A DNA stretch of 64,000 bases from Paenibacillus donghaensis (GCF_002192415.1 NZ_CP021780.1:2232001-2296000), one strand, 5' to 3'; positions 18,313-28,288 are shown, numbered from the stretch's first letter. A program made the numbers and translations. Notes: a model not told the origin generated them from the letters alone.

Positions 18313-19748
18313 GCGGGGGCGAAGGTGGCGGCGCAGGCCGTCGTCCCGGCCCGCGCGGCGGAGGCGCGAAGCCGGCGGGCAACCGCAGCAGGCAAGCTCC
18401 AGCTTCGGCGCGCGAGCTGGCACTCGAAGTGCTGGAGAGAGTCGAGCAGCAGGGAGCCTACAGCAATCTGCAGTTGAACAGCACTCTGCAGAAGTCCACC
18501 CTGAGCAGAGAAGATGCCGGATTGGTTACGGAGCTGGTCTATGGGACCCTCTCCAGAATGAATACGCTGGATTATGTGCTGGAAGATTTCGTAAGCAAAG
18601 GGCTGGCCAAGCTGCAGCCCTGGGTGCGTTCGCTGCTGCGGGTCAGCTTGTACCAGATCATGTATCTGGACCGTATTCCTTCGCATGCAGCCGTTAACGA
18701 GGCGGTGAATATCGCCAAGAGGCGCGGGCATCAAGGGATCTCGGGCATGGTCAACGGTGTTCTGCGCAGCGTGTTGCGTGCCGGAAGCCTTCCGGTGCTG
18801 CCGGACCACCTAAGCCCGGAGGAACGGATTGCGCTTAAGCACTCCCATCCGCTGTGGATGGTGCAGCGCTGGAGCGCTGAGTATGGCCTGGAGACTGCGG
18901 AAGCGATGTGCGCCGCTGATAATGAAGCGCCTGCGGTAAGCGTGCGGGTCAACACAACGATGATTAGCCGGGAGTCTTTGCTGAAGCAGATGCTTGAGCA
19001 AGGCCTCCAGGCCTCGGCTTCTCTGCTAAGCCCTTATGGAATTATTGTTAAGGGCGGCGGCAATCTGGCTCTCTCCTCCTGGTACAAGGACGGATATCTG
19101 TCCGTACAGGACGAAAGCTCGATGCTGGTGGCAGAGGCGGTTGATCCGCAGCCGGGAGAACGTGTGCTTGACTGCTGCGCTGCTCCGGGCGGCAAAAGCA
19201 TGCATATGGGCGAGCTGATGAAGGATGAAGGGTTCATTTACGCCAATGATGTGCATCCGCATAAAGCGGTGCTTGTTGCCGAGCAGGCAGAACGTCTGGG
19301 GCTGGAGAGCATTGAGGCCGGAAGCGCCGATGCACTTCAGCTTGCCGATACGCTCGCACCGGCTTCTTTTGACCGTGTGCTGCTGGATGCGCCTTGCTCC
19401 GGCCTTGGGGTGATCCGCCGCAAGCCGGATCTGAAATGGCGCAAGCAGCCGGAGGATATCGCCAGTGTGGCGGTGTTGCAGGGAGAGCTGCTGCAGTCGG
19501 TCTCGCGGCTGGTGAAACCCGGAGGGCTGCTGGTGTACAGCACCTGCACAACGGAGCAAGCGGAGAACAGTGATGTTGTAGCTGCTTTTCTAGCACAACA
19601 TCCGGAATTTAGTCCGGTAAGCTTCGACTCCCCGCTGTGGGAGCGACTTGCGGGAACCGCGCTGGCGCGCGGGCAGGGCATTCAGCTGCTGCCACAGCAT
19701 TATGGCAGTGACGGCTTCTATATTGCACAGATGCGTCGAAACTTGTAA
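18309..19748 (+). CDS. rsmB: 16S rRNA (cytosine-967-C5)-methyltransferase RsmB
   Basis: This 479-residue protein has the NusB-like RNA-binding domain (about 35-165) and a SAM-dependent methyltransferase domain with [15 protein letters not shown] and the catalytic-cysteine motif YSTCT. The TTG start at 18309 overlaps the fmt stop. The first about 35 residues are Gly/Arg/Pro-rich and have no counterpart in shorter homologues, so initiation further in cannot be excluded, although no better start codon is visible. It ends the def-fmt-rsmB unit, followed by a terminator. Confidence 0.94.
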   Translation: MSGGEGGGAGRRPGPRGGGAKPAGNRSRQAPASARELALEVLERVEQQGAYSNLQLNSTLQKSTLSREDAGLVTELVYGTLSRMNTLDYVLEDFVSKGLAKLQPWVRSLLRVSLYQIMYLDRIPSHAAVNEAVNIAKRRGHQGISGMVNGVLRSVLRAGSLPVLPDHLSPEERIALKHSHPLWMVQRWSAEYGLETAEAMCAADNEAPAVSVRVNTTMISRESLLKQMLEQGLQASASLLSPYGIIVKGGGNLALSSWYKDGYLSVQDESSMLVAEAVDPQPGERVLDCCAAPGGKSMHMGELMKDEGFIYANDVHPHKAVLVAEQAERLGLESIEAGSADALQLADTLAPASFDRVLLDAPCSGLGVIRRKPDLKWRKQPEDIASVAVLQGELLQSVSRLVKPGGLLVYSTCTTEQAENSDVVAAFLAQHPEFSPVSFDSPLWERLAGTALARGQGIQLLPQHYGSDGFYIAQMRRNL

Positions 19749-19783
19749 TATAGCATTTTCACAGACCGATTATTCTATAACCC

Positions 19784-19816
19784 GCCCGCCGGGAACCGGT
19801 GCGGCGGGCTTTTCTT
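19784..19816 (+). terminator. Intrinsic terminator after rsmB
   Basis: GCCCGCC (19784-19790) pairs with GGCGGGC (19803-19809) and is followed by TTTTCTTTT. The downstream rlmN therefore probably has its own promoter between here and 19897. Confidence 0.9.
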
Positions 19817-19896
19817 TTACCGTCTTTGAAATTTGTGTTAAAATAGGACGAATGAGAAACAATACGCATATCCTTATGAAAGAACAGGTGCAAATA

Positions 19897-20937
19897 ATGA
19901 AACCTTTAATATATGATTTCTCTTTAGAAGAGTTGCAGCAGTGGGCCAAGGACAATGGCGAGCCCGCTTTTCGCGGCGGACAAATCTTTGATTGGCTGTA
20001 TGTAAAACGCGTCAATGCGTTCGATGAAATGAGCAATTTGTCCAAGGCGCTGCGCGTGAAGCTAAACGAACAATTAAGCATTGCAGCGCTCCATGAGATT
20101 ACCAAGCTGGAATCGAAGGACGGCACAGTGAAATTCCTGTTCGGCCTGCATGATGATCATGCCATCGAGACGGTAATCATGAAGCACAACTACGGCAACA
20201 GCGTCTGTGTAACTACACAGGTGGGCTGCCGGGTAGGTTGCACCTTCTGCGCCTCGACATTGGGCGGACTGAAGCGCGATTTGACTGCAGGCGAGATCGT
20301 AGCGCAGGTGGTTCGCTCCCAGCAGATTCTGGATGCGCGCGGCGAACGGGTCAGCAGCATCGTAATTATGGGTACGGGCGAGCCGTTTGAGAATTACGAC
20401 GCGACGATGAGATTCCTGCGTCTAATGATTCATGAGAAAGGCCTTAATATCGGACAACGGCATATTACGGTTTCCACCAGCGGAATCGTGCCGAATATCT
20501 ATAAATTCGCTGATGAGGATACCCAGATCAATCTGGCGATTTCCATTCATGCGCCCAATGACGCCTTGCGCTCGAAGCTGATGCCGGTCAACCGCCGGTT
20601 TCCGTTTGACGATGTCATTGAGTCGCTGCGTTATTATCAAGCCAAGACCGGGCGCCGTATCAGCTTCGAATATGCCTTGATCGGCGGAATAAATGACCAG
20701 CCCGAGCATGCAGAGGAACTGGCGGGCGTGCTGAAGAGCATGCTGTGCCATGTTAATCTGATTCCGGTCAATCACGTGCCGGAGCGCAAATATGTGCGTA
20801 CCTCGCGTAATGATATCTTTGAGTTTCAACGTGTTCTGGCTGATCACGGCATCAATGTTACGATTCGCCGCGAGCAAGGCCATGATATTGCGGCCGCATG
20901 CGGTCAGCTGCGCGCCAAACATATGGAGTTGGGGTGA
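19897..20937 (+). CDS. rlmN: 23S rRNA / tRNA (adenine-C2)-methyltransferase RlmN (radical SAM)
   Basis: RlmN methylates A2503 of 23S rRNA. The radical-SAM cluster motif is C111-x3-C115-x2-C118 in [10 protein letters not shown], and GTGEP and the downstream ISIHAPND segment follow. The 346-residue frame starts at ATG 19897 with AGGTG ahead; ATG 19876 would add seven residues. The neighbouring prpC start lies six bases after the stop, so rlmN-prpC-prkC are probably one operon as in B. subtilis. Confidence 0.95.
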   Translation: MKPLIYDFSLEELQQWAKDNGEPAFRGGQIFDWLYVKRVNAFDEMSNLSKALRVKLNEQLSIAALHEITKLESKDGTVKFLFGLHDDHAIETVIMKHNYGNSVCVTTQVGCRVGCTFCASTLGGLKRDLTAGEIVAQVVRSQQILDARGERVSSIVIMGTGEPFENYDATMRFLRLMIHEKGLNIGQRHITVSTSGIVPNIYKFADEDTQINLAISIHAPNDALRSKLMPVNRRFPFDDVIESLRYYQAKTGRRISFEYALIGGINDQPEHAEELAGVLKSMLCHVNLIPVNHVPERKYVRTSRNDIFEFQRVLADHGINVTIRREQGHDIAAACGQLRAKHMELG

Positions 20938-20943
20938 GGATAT

Positions 20944-21720
20944 TTGATCAGAACAGTACATGCCAGCGACATTGGCCGGGTACGTTCCGTCAATGAGGAT
21001 TCCGTCTGGATCGGCGCGACGCGCCATGGTTATACCCTGGGGATCTTAGCCGATGGAATGGGCGGGCATCAGGCAGGCGATACCGCCAGCAGGTTGGCCT
21101 TGGAGACGATGAGGAACACTCTGGATGCTCTGCCTGCCGGGCTTGAGGACGAAGAGCTGCGCGTTGCGTTGTCTGCTGCCATTCTGGAAGCCAATAACAT
21201 GGTCTACCGGGAGGCTTCCCGTGATGAGAAATATCATAATATGGGGACCACCGTCGTTGCGGTGCTGCTTAAAGGGTCAACCGGATTTATCGGCCACATC
21301 GGAGACAGCAGGGCCTATATGGTAAAGGACGGTGCGGCGATCCAGCTTACTGAGGATCACACGTTGGTTAATGAGCTGTTCAAGAGCGGACAGATCAGCC
21401 AAGAGGAGTTAAACAATCACCCGAGACGCAATGTCCTGACCAGAGCACTGGGCACAGACGCAGAGGTATCTGCCGATCTGGCCCCTGTCACGGTGGAAGC
21501 CAAGGCACTGCTGCTGCTGTGCAGCGACGGCCTGAGCAACTTCGTCAGTGAAGAGCATCTGGGCAAGGTCGCGGGCATCCATGAGATTTCTCTGGAGGAA
21601 CGGGCCGACCGCTTGCTGCAGCTGGCACTGCTTGCCGGCGGCAGCGACAATATCAGCATCGCAATGTTAGAACATTATGGAGAGGCCGCAGTGCCCGAAA
21701 CAAAGGAGTGGGACTCATGA
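20944..21720 (+). CDS. prpC: PP2C-family Ser/Thr protein phosphatase PrpC (Stp)
   Basis: The 258-residue phosphatase has the PP2C metal-site motifs DGMGGHQAGD, GDSRAY and SDGLSN, and is expected to reverse phosphorylation by the neighbouring PrkC kinase. The start is TTG at 20944 with GGTGAGG before it. The stop overlaps the ATG of prkC (ATGA), so the antagonistic pair is translationally coupled. Confidence 0.95.
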   Translation: MIRTVHASDIGRVRSVNEDSVWIGATRHGYTLGILADGMGGHQAGDTASRLALETMRNTLDALPAGLEDEELRVALSAAILEANNMVYREASRDEKYHNMGTTVVAVLLKGSTGFIGHIGDSRAYMVKDGAAIQLTEDHTLVNELFKSGQISQEELNNHPRRNVLTRALGTDAEVSADLAPVTVEAKALLLLCSDGLSNFVSEEHLGKVAGIHEISLEERADRLLQLALLAGGSDNISIAMLEHYGEAAVPETKEWDS

Positions 21721-23948
21721 TCGGTCACGAATTGGGCGGCCGTTACCAAGTCATTGAACGGATCGGAGGAGGTGGCATGGCGCTTGTCTACAGAGCCCAT
21801 GACATTCTCCTTAACCGGAACGTCGCTATTAAAGTGCTTCGCAACCAGTTTGTGCACGATGAGGAATTTATCCGCCGGTTCCGGCGTGAAGCGCAGTCTG
21901 CCGCTTCCCTGTCGCATTCAAATGTCGTCAGCATCTATGACGTTGGACAGGAAGACGAGGTTCATTATATTGTAATGGAATATATCGAAGGCAAGAATCT
22001 TAACGAAATTATCAAGGAGCGGGCGCCGCTCCAGGTAGATGAGTCGGTGCGGATCGCCGCACAGATCTGCGATGCGCTGGATCATGCCCATCAGAACCAA
22101 ATTATACACCGGGACATCAAACCTCATAATATATTGATTGGCCGCAACGGCAGGGTCAAGGTGACGGACTTTGGGATTGCCCGTGCCGTTACTTCAACTA
22201 CCATTACACAGACCGGCTCAGTGATTGGGTCTGTGCATTATTTCTCTCCGGAGCATGCCAAAGGCGTAGCTACAGGAGAGAAGTCCGATCTCTATTCACT
22301 GGGCATCGTGCTGTACCAGATGCTTACCGGCAGCTTGCCATTTCTCGGTGAGAGCCCGATCAGTATAGCCCTGAAGCATCTGCAGGAAGAGTTCGAGGAG
22401 CCAAGGCTGCTGAATCCGCTGATTCCGCAGAGCGTTGAGAATGTGATTCTGAAATCGATGCGCAAGAACCCGGAGGAGCGTTACCAGTCCGCCAAGCAGA
22501 TGCTGCGTGATCTGGAGACATGCCTGCAGCCGGAACGGCGCGGGGAAGCCAAGATGCTGTTCGATGAGGACGACGATGAGGCCCGGACACGGATCGTGCC
22601 GGCAATTAAGCCTATTCAGCGCAGCAGCGGAAGGAATGGCGGTGAAGAGCGGATGAGACGTGATGAAGAACATACGTCGGTGCCTGGGGGCAAGAAGAAG
22701 AAGTTGGGCCGTCCGGCGCTGTGGATTGGGCTAACCCTGCTTATTCTGCTGGCGATGGGCAGTGTGGTATGGTATGTCAACACCAAGTTTGATGTACCTG
22801 AGGTGCCCGTGCCTTATGTAGTGGGCGAGACGCTGGATAAGGCCCGTACTATGATGGAAGAGGCGGGACTGGTCGTTGCCGAGCCTGTGGTCGAATACAA
22901 TAAGGATTATGAGCCGAATATCGTATACAAACAGAGCCGCGACAAGGATGAGAAGGTGAAGAAAGGTGCTTCCGTGACCCTTACGGTCAGCACTGCCAAG
23001 CCTTTAAGCGTCATGCCTGAATTCCCTACGGATACCTATGATCAGGCAGAGCAGAAGCTGATGGATATGGGGGTGTCGGAGGAACGGATTAAGAAGGATG
23101 AGCGTAATGACTCCACTGTCCCGGCAGGTCAGATCATCAGCTCCGAACCCGCTGCAGGCAGCAACTTCGACAAGGACGAGGACACGGTGACGTTATATGT
23201 CAGTCTGGGCGAAGAGAACACCACCATGCCTGACTTGTTCAAGAAGACCCGCGAGGAAGCTCAGAAATTACTGGAAGCCAACAAGCTGGTACTCGGCGAA
23301 GTGAAGGAAGAATCGAGCTTCGATGTTGAAGAAGGCAAGGTTACGAGACAATCGGATTATGACAAAGGCTCTTCGGTTCCTCCGGGAACGGCGATTACCA
23401 TCTATATAAGTACCGGGTATCCGCCTGAAGCACTGAGTTATACTTATGGTGTTCCAGTGGCACCTTCAGTGGAAGGCAAACGCAACAAGATTGTGATTGA
23501 GTTCACCGATGCCCGTAATAACGGCGACAAGCAGGAATGGGGCAGCCGGACTATCGGCAAAAGCCAGACCTTGCCGGTTGATCTGGTACTTGCTCCCAAC
23601 AAAAACGCGGCTATCCTGGTCTTCAGTGACGGAGAACTGATCGAGACGTATTCCGTGAATTATATTGATGCCAAAAATGATACCGTGCCTGCGCCGGAAC
23701 CGCCTGCCACGCCTACACCGGCCCCGACACCAACGCCAACGCCTGAACCGACTCCCGAGCCTACCGATATCCCTGTGGATAACGAGATCATTCCTGATCC
23801 GGGTACGGAGAACGAAGGCAATAACAGCGGGAATGGCAATGTGAACCAGACCGGATTCGTGCCTGAAGGTTCTGCAAATAATGAATTGGCAGAGAATAAG
23901 GCTGTTAAAGAGAAGGCTAAGGACAAGGGTAACGGGAAAGACAAGTGA
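21717..23948 (+). CDS. prkC: Ser/Thr protein kinase with PASTA domains (PrkC)
   Basis: The protein of 743 residues has a cytoplasmic Hanks-type kinase domain (about 10-270, with K39 in VAIKVL and D133 in HRDIKPHN), a basic juxtamembrane stretch, a membrane helix near 333-353 and three extracellular PASTA repeats (about 362-565) that in this family bind muropeptides and signal growth or spore exit from dormancy. After the PASTA repeats come a further globular segment (about 580-655), a Pro/Thr-rich tract (about 660-686) and a Asn/Lys-rich tail. ATG 21717 with AAAGGAG is preferred to GTG 21708. Confidence 0.95.
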   Translation: MIGHELGGRYQVIERIGGGGMALVYRAHDILLNRNVAIKVLRNQFVHDEEFIRRFRREAQSAASLSHSNVVSIYDVGQEDEVHYIVMEYIEGKNLNEIIKERAPLQVDESVRIAAQICDALDHAHQNQIIHRDIKPHNILIGRNGRVKVTDFGIARAVTSTTITQTGSVIGSVHYFSPEHAKGVATGEKSDLYSLGIVLYQMLTGSLPFLGESPISIALKHLQEEFEEPRLLNPLIPQSVENVILKSMRKNPEERYQSAKQMLRDLETCLQPERRGEAKMLFDEDDDEARTRIVPAIKPIQRSSGRNGGEERMRRDEEHTSVPGGKKKKLGRPALWIGLTLLILLAMGSVVWYVNTKFDVPEVPVPYVVGETLDKARTMMEEAGLVVAEPVVEYNKDYEPNIVYKQSRDKDEKVKKGASVTLTVSTAKPLSVMPEFPTDTYDQAEQKLMDMGVSEERIKKDERNDSTVPAGQIISSEPAAGSNFDKDEDTVTLYVSLGEENTTMPDLFKKTREEAQKLLEANKLVLGEVKEESSFDVEEGKVTRQSDYDKGSSVPPGTAITIYISTGYPPEALSYTYGVPVAPSVEGKRNKIVIEFTDARNNGDKQEWGSRTIGKSQTLPVDLVLAPNKNAAILVFSDGELIETYSVNYIDAKNDTVPAPEPPATPTPAPTPTPTPEPTPEPTDIPVDNEIIPDPGTENEGNNSGNGNVNQTGFVPEGSANNELAENKAVKEKAKDKGNGKDK

Positions 23949-23991
23949 TCGGATTAAAGCGACAGCCCGAATGAACCATAATGATACCAAG

Positions 23992-24062
23992 CAGCAGCTG
24001 AGCAGAATTACACTGTCAGCTGCTGCAGCGAAATGACCTGGGCCGCAAGCTTGGGTCATTTT
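23992..24062 (+). terminator. Two hairpins between prkC and rsgA
   Basis: CAGCAGCTGA (23992-24001) pairs perfectly with TCAGCTGCTG (24016-24025). A second hairpin joins AAATGACC (24031-24038) and GGTCATTT (24054-24061), ending in TTTTC. The second is probably the terminator; the first may be a processing or regulatory structure. Confidence 0.65.
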
Positions 24063-24094
24063 CGCAACAATCAGGAAAGGACGGCTCTCAATGT

Positions 24095-25000
24095 ATGCCT
24101 GAAGGAATAATTGTCAAAGCATTAAGCGGCTATTATTATGTTAAGCCGTTTCAAGAGAATGCGATCGTTACCGGAGAAGACACTGTTCAATGCAGAGGAA
24201 GAGGAATTCTCAAGCGCAAGGAAATCACTCCGCTGGTAGGGGACCATGTGATCTATTCCTTGACCGAAAATGGCGAGGGAATGGTTGATGATGTTCACCC
24301 CCGGGAGTCTGAGCTGATCCGGCCGCCGGTAGCTAATGTCAGACTTGCCGTACTGGTCTTCTCTGTCCGTGAGCCGGATATGAATCTTAATTTGCTGGAC
24401 AAATTCCTCGTTCATATTGAGAATTCCGGGCTCAAGGTATTAATTGTCCTTTCGAAGCAGGATCTGGCCGATGACGCTGGAGAAGCTACAGCCTATGTCA
24501 AGGCCCTCTATGAGCAGGTTGGCTATGAGGTTATGGTGACCAGCTCGCTGACCGGAGCGGGCAGCGAGGACCTGCGCAAACGGCTCTCGGGCGGTATCAG
24601 TGTCTTTGCCGGTCAATCCGGTGTGGGCAAGTCCACCTTGCTGAACCGGATTGTGCCGGGTCTTGGGCTGGAGACAGGAGAGATCAGCCTGCGGCTGGGA
24701 CGCGGCCGCCATACCACCCGTCATGTCGAGCTGATGGACATCGGGGAGGGCGGCTTTGTAGCCGATACTCCGGGCTTCAGCCAACTGGATTTCCTTGAGC
24801 TTGGCGTGGAGGAGCTGTCCACCTGCTTCCGGGAGTTCGCTCCTTATGCCGAGCAGTGCAAATTCCGTGGCTGCAGCCATCTGCATGAGCCGGGCTGCCA
24901 GGTGATTTCAGCGCTTGAGCAGGGCGAAATTGCCTCTAGCCGGTATGAGCATTACAAGCTGTTTTACAATGAAATGAAAGATAAAAAGCGGAGGTACTGA
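24095..25000 (+). CDS. rsgA: Small ribosomal subunit biogenesis GTPase RsgA (CpgA)
   Basis: RsgA is a circularly permuted GTPase that tests the maturing 30S subunit. The 301-residue protein has an N-terminal OB fold (about 1-65), Walker A GQSGVGKS at 173-180 placed after the G4-like VLSKQD motif as expected for permuted order, DTPGF, and a C-terminal zinc knuckle with CKFRGCSHLHEPGC. In B. subtilis the gene (cpgA) also follows prkC and precedes rpe, as here; in many Firmicutes the product is a target of the neighbouring kinase. Confidence 0.95.
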   Translation: MPEGIIVKALSGYYYVKPFQENAIVTGEDTVQCRGRGILKRKEITPLVGDHVIYSLTENGEGMVDDVHPRESELIRPPVANVRLAVLVFSVREPDMNLNLLDKFLVHIENSGLKVLIVLSKQDLADDAGEATAYVKALYEQVGYEVMVTSSLTGAGSEDLRKRLSGGISVFAGQSGVGKSTLLNRIVPGLGLETGEISLRLGRGRHTTRHVELMDIGEGGFVADTPGFSQLDFLELGVEELSTCFREFAPYAEQCKFRGCSHLHEPGCQVISALEQGEIASSRYEHYKLFYNEMKDKKRRY

Positions 25001-25004
25001 TTTC

Positions 25005-25673
25005 ATGATTATGATTGCCCCATCTTTGTTGTCGGCGGATTTTGCAGCACTAGGCGCGGAAACAGCGGAAGCCGAAGCCAGCGGCGCAGACTGGATTCAT
25101 GTGGATGTGATGGACGGGCACTTCGTGCCGAATATTACGTTGGGTCCTCCTATCGTCAAAGCGGTTTCTGCACATACAACGCTGCCGCTGGATGTTCATC
25201 TGATGATTGAAGCGCCAGAGCGTTACATCGCGGATTTTGCAGCTGCAGGCGCAGGTGTAATCACCGTGCATGCCGAGGCCTGTGTTCATCTGCACCGGGT
25301 CGTTCACCAGATTAAGGAACTGGGTCTGCTTGCAGGGGTAGCTCTGAATCCGGGAACCCCGGCTGCTGTGGTGCGTGAGGTGCTGGAGGACCTGGATATG
25401 GTGCTGGTGATGACCGTGAATCCGGGTTTTGGCGGCCAGGCCTTTATTCCGGGCATGGTGCGCAAGATTGCGGAAATCCGCGGCTGGGCCAATGATGTTA
25501 ATCCGCAGCTGCGGATTGAGGTGGATGGTGGAATATCGGCTGAAACCGCACCGCTGGTTGCGGCGGCAGGTGCCGATGTGCTGGTTGCCGGCAACGCCGT
25601 ATTTGGCCGCAAGGATCGTGCCGGAGCTATTTCGGAGATTCGCGAAGCGGCGCAGAGGTCATTTCGCTCATAG
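25005..25673 (+). CDS. rpe: Ribulose-phosphate 3-epimerase
   Basis: Rpe interconverts ribulose-5-phosphate and xylulose-5-phosphate in the pentose phosphate pathway. The 222-residue barrel protein shows APSLLSADF, HVDVMDGHFVPN, DVHLMIE, TVNPGFGGQ and the phosphate-binding VDGGIS. ATG 25005 lies four bases after rsgA; an ATG two codons later is an alternative. The thiN gene that follows rpe in B. subtilis is absent here. Confidence 0.96.
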   Translation: MIMIAPSLLSADFAALGAETAEAEASGADWIHVDVMDGHFVPNITLGPPIVKAVSAHTTLPLDVHLMIEAPERYIADFAAAGAGVITVHAEACVHLHRVVHQIKELGLLAGVALNPGTPAAVVREVLEDLDMVLVMTVNPGFGGQAFIPGMVRKIAEIRGWANDVNPQLRIEVDGGISAETAPLVAAAGADVLVAGNAVFGRKDRAGAISEIREAAQRSFRS

Positions 25674-25720
25674 CACTTCAGATAAGCAAGGTATAGGCCA
25701 AGTTGTGGCCGCATAAATAT

Positions 25721-25757
25721 GGTTACATGAGCAGAAATCTCATGTAGCCTTTTTTTG
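25721..25757 (+). terminator. Intrinsic terminator after rpe
   Basis: GGTTACATGAG (25721-25731) pairs with CTCATGTAGCC (25739-25749), one G-T pair, followed by TTTTTTT. Confidence 0.92.
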
Positions 25758-25847
25758 TTTGAACAGGGAATTCTGCAGTACGATACCGCAGGTTAACGAG
25801 AGAGAGTTCTCCTACCGTACGGCAAGAATTGATGGGAGGGTAAAATT

Positions 25848-25928
25848 ATGAAATTTTACACGTTTAAACTGCCAAGATTTTTGGGAGGTTTTGTTAAAGC
25901 GATTTTGAACACGTTTCAGAAGAGTTGA
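25848..25928 (+). CDS. spoVM: Stage V sporulation protein M (26 residues)
   Basis: A 26-codon gene beginning MKFYTFKLPRFLGG matches B. subtilis SpoVM (MKFYTIKLPKFLGG at its start) along its whole length, which is also 26 residues. SpoVM is an amphipathic helix that recognises the curved forespore surface and anchors the SpoIVA coat basement layer. GGGAGGG lies seven bases before the ATG. Position between rpe and rpmB agrees with B. subtilis. It is too short for ordinary gene finders and easily missed. A terminator shared with rpmB follows. Confidence 0.96.
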   Translation: MKFYTFKLPRFLGGFVKAILNTFQKS

Positions 25929-25953
25929 GATTTAGCAAGGAACAGAAAACATG

Positions 25954-25990
25954 AAAAAAAGCACCTTACAAATGTAAAGGGTGCTTTTTG
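25954..25990. terminator. Bidirectional terminator between spoVM and rpmB
   Basis: AAAAAGCACC (25956-25965) pairs with GGTGCTTTTT (25980-25989). A-runs on the left and T-runs on the right make it usable from both directions, ending spoVM (forward) and rpmB (reverse). Confidence 0.9.
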
Positions 25991-26031
25991 CTTCATATGA
26001 GATATCTCGGTCAAAATAAGAAATGCGGAAA

Positions 26032-26220
26032 CTACACGCGTTCAACTTTGCCGGATTTCAAAGCCCGGGTACTAACGTATACGCGCTTTGGCTTGCCGTT
26101 CACAAGAATGCGGACCTTCTGAACGTTAACTCCCCAAGTACGACGGTTACGGTTGTTTGCGTGGGAAACGTTGTTGCCGCTACCCGGCTTCTTGCCAGTA
26201 ATAGCACATGTGCGGGACAT
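26032..26220 (-). CDS. rpmB: 50S ribosomal protein L28
   Basis: The 62-residue basic protein [20 protein letters not shown] is a standard L28. CAAGGAGGTG precedes its ATG on the reverse strand. Only one cysteine is visible near the N-terminus, so it is a zinc-independent form. It is transcribed against its neighbours, as in B. subtilis. Confidence 0.97.
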   Translation of the reverse strand: MSRTCAITGKKPGSGNNVSHANNRNRRTWGVNVQKVRILVNGKPKRVYVSTRALKSGKVERV

Positions 26221-26268
26221 AGATTACACCTCCTTGTTACTTACACCTGCATAAAACAATACTTAAAT

Positions 26269-26298
26269 ATCATATCACAGCAAAATTTGCTACGTCAA
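26269..26298 (-). promoter_or_regulatory. Sigma-A promoter of rpmB
   Basis: On the reverse strand TTGACG (26293-26298) and TATGAT (26269-26274) are 18 bases apart, about 50 bases before the rpmB start. The forward side of this gap (26299-26411) should carry the fakA promoter; TACAAT near 26336 is the best -10 candidate, with no convincing -35. Confidence 0.65.
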
Positions 26299-26411
26299 CT
26301 GATTCAAAAACATTTATTTCTTTTGTCTCTTATAGTACAATGTAAATTAGTGCATTATGTCCAGTTAATCATAGAATTGATTAGGCATGAAGTTAGGAAG
26401 GGGAATTCTCA

Positions 26412-28199
26412 TTGAGCAAGCGTTCTATAAACGGAACAGATTTTACCGCAATGGTATTGGCCGGAGCGGAGAAGCTGCAGCAGCATGCAGAGCACGTCAA
26501 CTCCCTGAATGTTTTTCCGGTTCCGGATGGAGATACGGGAACAAACATGAACTTGACGATGACTGCAGGCGCGAACGAGTTGAAGAAGAATAATACCGTC
26601 TCAGTTGGTCAATGTGCGGGGGTACTCTCCAAAGGCCTGCTAATGGGTGCACGGGGGAACTCCGGCGTTATTTTATCACAGCTGTTTAGAGGTTTCGGCC
26701 GATATGCGGCTCAATATGATGAACTGAATCCGCAGCAGTTTGCAGCAGCTCTTCAGACAGGTGTCGACGCTGCCTACAAGGCCGTTGTGAAGCCTGTGGA
26801 AGGAACTATTCTTACCGTAGCCAAAGAAGCAGCCAAACACGCGGTGTATTATGCCCGCCGTACGACGGATGTTACAGATCTGATGACGGAGGTTCTGGCG
26901 AAGGCCAAGGAAGCGCTGGCTAATACGCCTGAGCTGCTGCCTGTGCTGAAGCAAGTGGGTGTGGTGGATTCCGGTGGTCAAGGTCTGGTCTACATCTATG
27001 AAGGCTTCCATCAGCATCTGACACACGGTATTTCCGAAACGCCTGTCTCTGTACCGGCACAAGGACAAGCTCCTGCAGCACCTGCTCAGGCACCGGCAGC
27101 CGTTCTGACCCAAACTGAGCATGTTCCGTCTTTCGTGCAGTCTTCCGCTCAATCCCAGCTGTCCACGGAGGACATCGAGTTTCTATATGACATGGAGTTT
27201 TTCATTAACCGCCAGCTTGGTTCGTACGCGAAGGCCAAATTCGATGAAGAATTGTTCAGACAAGCTTTATCGGTAAACGGGGATTCCATTATCGTTATTT
27301 CGGATGACGAGACGATCAAAGTACATGTGCACTCCAAAACGCCGGGCGATGTTCTGAATCTTGCTCTGCAATTCGGTGAAATCACGCAGATTCACCTTCT
27401 GAACATGCGCGAGCAGCACCGTGACCTGCTCACAGCAGGGATGGATATCGCTCCAATGCCGGATCTGTTTGCCGATATTCCGCATGAACAGACAGCGGCG
27501 CCCGTTCCTGCTGAACCTCCAGCTGATGACATGGCACCTTATGGCTTCATTGCCGTATCTTCCGGGAGCGGTATCGGAGACATCTTTACCAGTCTCGGTG
27601 TGGATGTAGTGCTTGCAGGTGGTCAGACGATGAATCCGAGCACGGAGGATTTCGTGAATGCCATTTCTTCCATCTCGGCCAAACAGGTGTATATCCTGCC
27701 GAACAATTCCAATATCGTTCTTGCCGCACAGCAGGCAAAGGACCTTTTGGAAGGTGAAAGGGATATTACTGTCATTCCAAGCAAGAGCATTCCGCAAGGA
27801 ATTGCAGCCGCTTTTGCCTTCCAGGAAGAAGATGCGGTAGATAACAATACTGGCAACATGCTGGAAGCGATCGCACATGTCAAGTCCGGACAGGTTACGC
27901 ATGCGGTTCGTGATACCAGCTATGATGAGCTGGAGATCAAATCCGGCCAGTACATCGGAATTTCCAATTCCAAGATTGTGGCTGCTGCGGATGAGCTGCT
28001 GCCGGCCAGCCAAGCCTTGCTCAGCAATATGCTGGAGAACGGCGATGAGATTGTAACTGTCCTGATTGGCGCAGATACGGATGCGGAGGTTACGGCGGCT
28101 CTGGGCCAGTGGCTGCAGGAGACTTATCCCGATGTTGAGGTTGAGATCCATGAAGGCGGCCAGCCGATTTATTATTTCCTGTTCTCTGTAGAACCATAG
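26412..28199 (+). CDS. fakA: Fatty acid kinase catalytic subunit FakA (YloV, DAK2 domain)
   Basis: FakA phosphorylates fatty acids held by a FakB (DegV-type) partner, feeding exogenous or recycled fatty acids into phospholipid synthesis. The N-terminal DhaL-like kinase domain has D39 and D41 in PDGDTGTNMN; the middle and C-terminal DegV-like domains fill the 595 residues, with an Ala/Pro/Gln-rich linker near 220-240. The TTG start at 26412 follows GGAAGGGG. The Asp23-family yloU gene that sits before it in B. subtilis is missing. A DegV gene lies directly downstream, so kinase and carrier are adjacent. Confidence 0.92.
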   Translation: MSKRSINGTDFTAMVLAGAEKLQQHAEHVNSLNVFPVPDGDTGTNMNLTMTAGANELKKNNTVSVGQCAGVLSKGLLMGARGNSGVILSQLFRGFGRYAAQYDELNPQQFAAALQTGVDAAYKAVVKPVEGTILTVAKEAAKHAVYYARRTTDVTDLMTEVLAKAKEALANTPELLPVLKQVGVVDSGGQGLVYIYEGFHQHLTHGISETPVSVPAQGQAPAAPAQAPAAVLTQTEHVPSFVQSSAQSQLSTEDIEFLYDMEFFINRQLGSYAKAKFDEELFRQALSVNGDSIIVISDDETIKVHVHSKTPGDVLNLALQFGEITQIHLLNMREQHRDLLTAGMDIAPMPDLFADIPHEQTAAPVPAEPPADDMAPYGFIAVSSGSGIGDIFTSLGVDVVLAGGQTMNPSTEDFVNAISSISAKQVYILPNNSNIVLAAQQAKDLLEGERDITVIPSKSIPQGIAAAFAFQEEDAVDNNTGNMLEAIAHVKSGQVTHAVRDTSYDELEIKSGQYIGISNSKIVAAADELLPASQALLSNMLENGDEIVTVLIGADTDAEVTAALGQWLQETYPDVEVEIHEGGQPIYYFLFSVEP

Positions 28200-28288
28200 T
28201 TACAACAGACATGAACAGGCGGCTTCACCGTTTATTCTGTTCTTAGATTGGGAAGAAAGGCTTAATTAGATTTAGGGGAGGGAAATCC

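Noticed and set aside
27267..28151. 294-codon reverse-strand frame within fakA
   Set aside because: Shadow frame with low-complexity composition; FakA is unambiguous.
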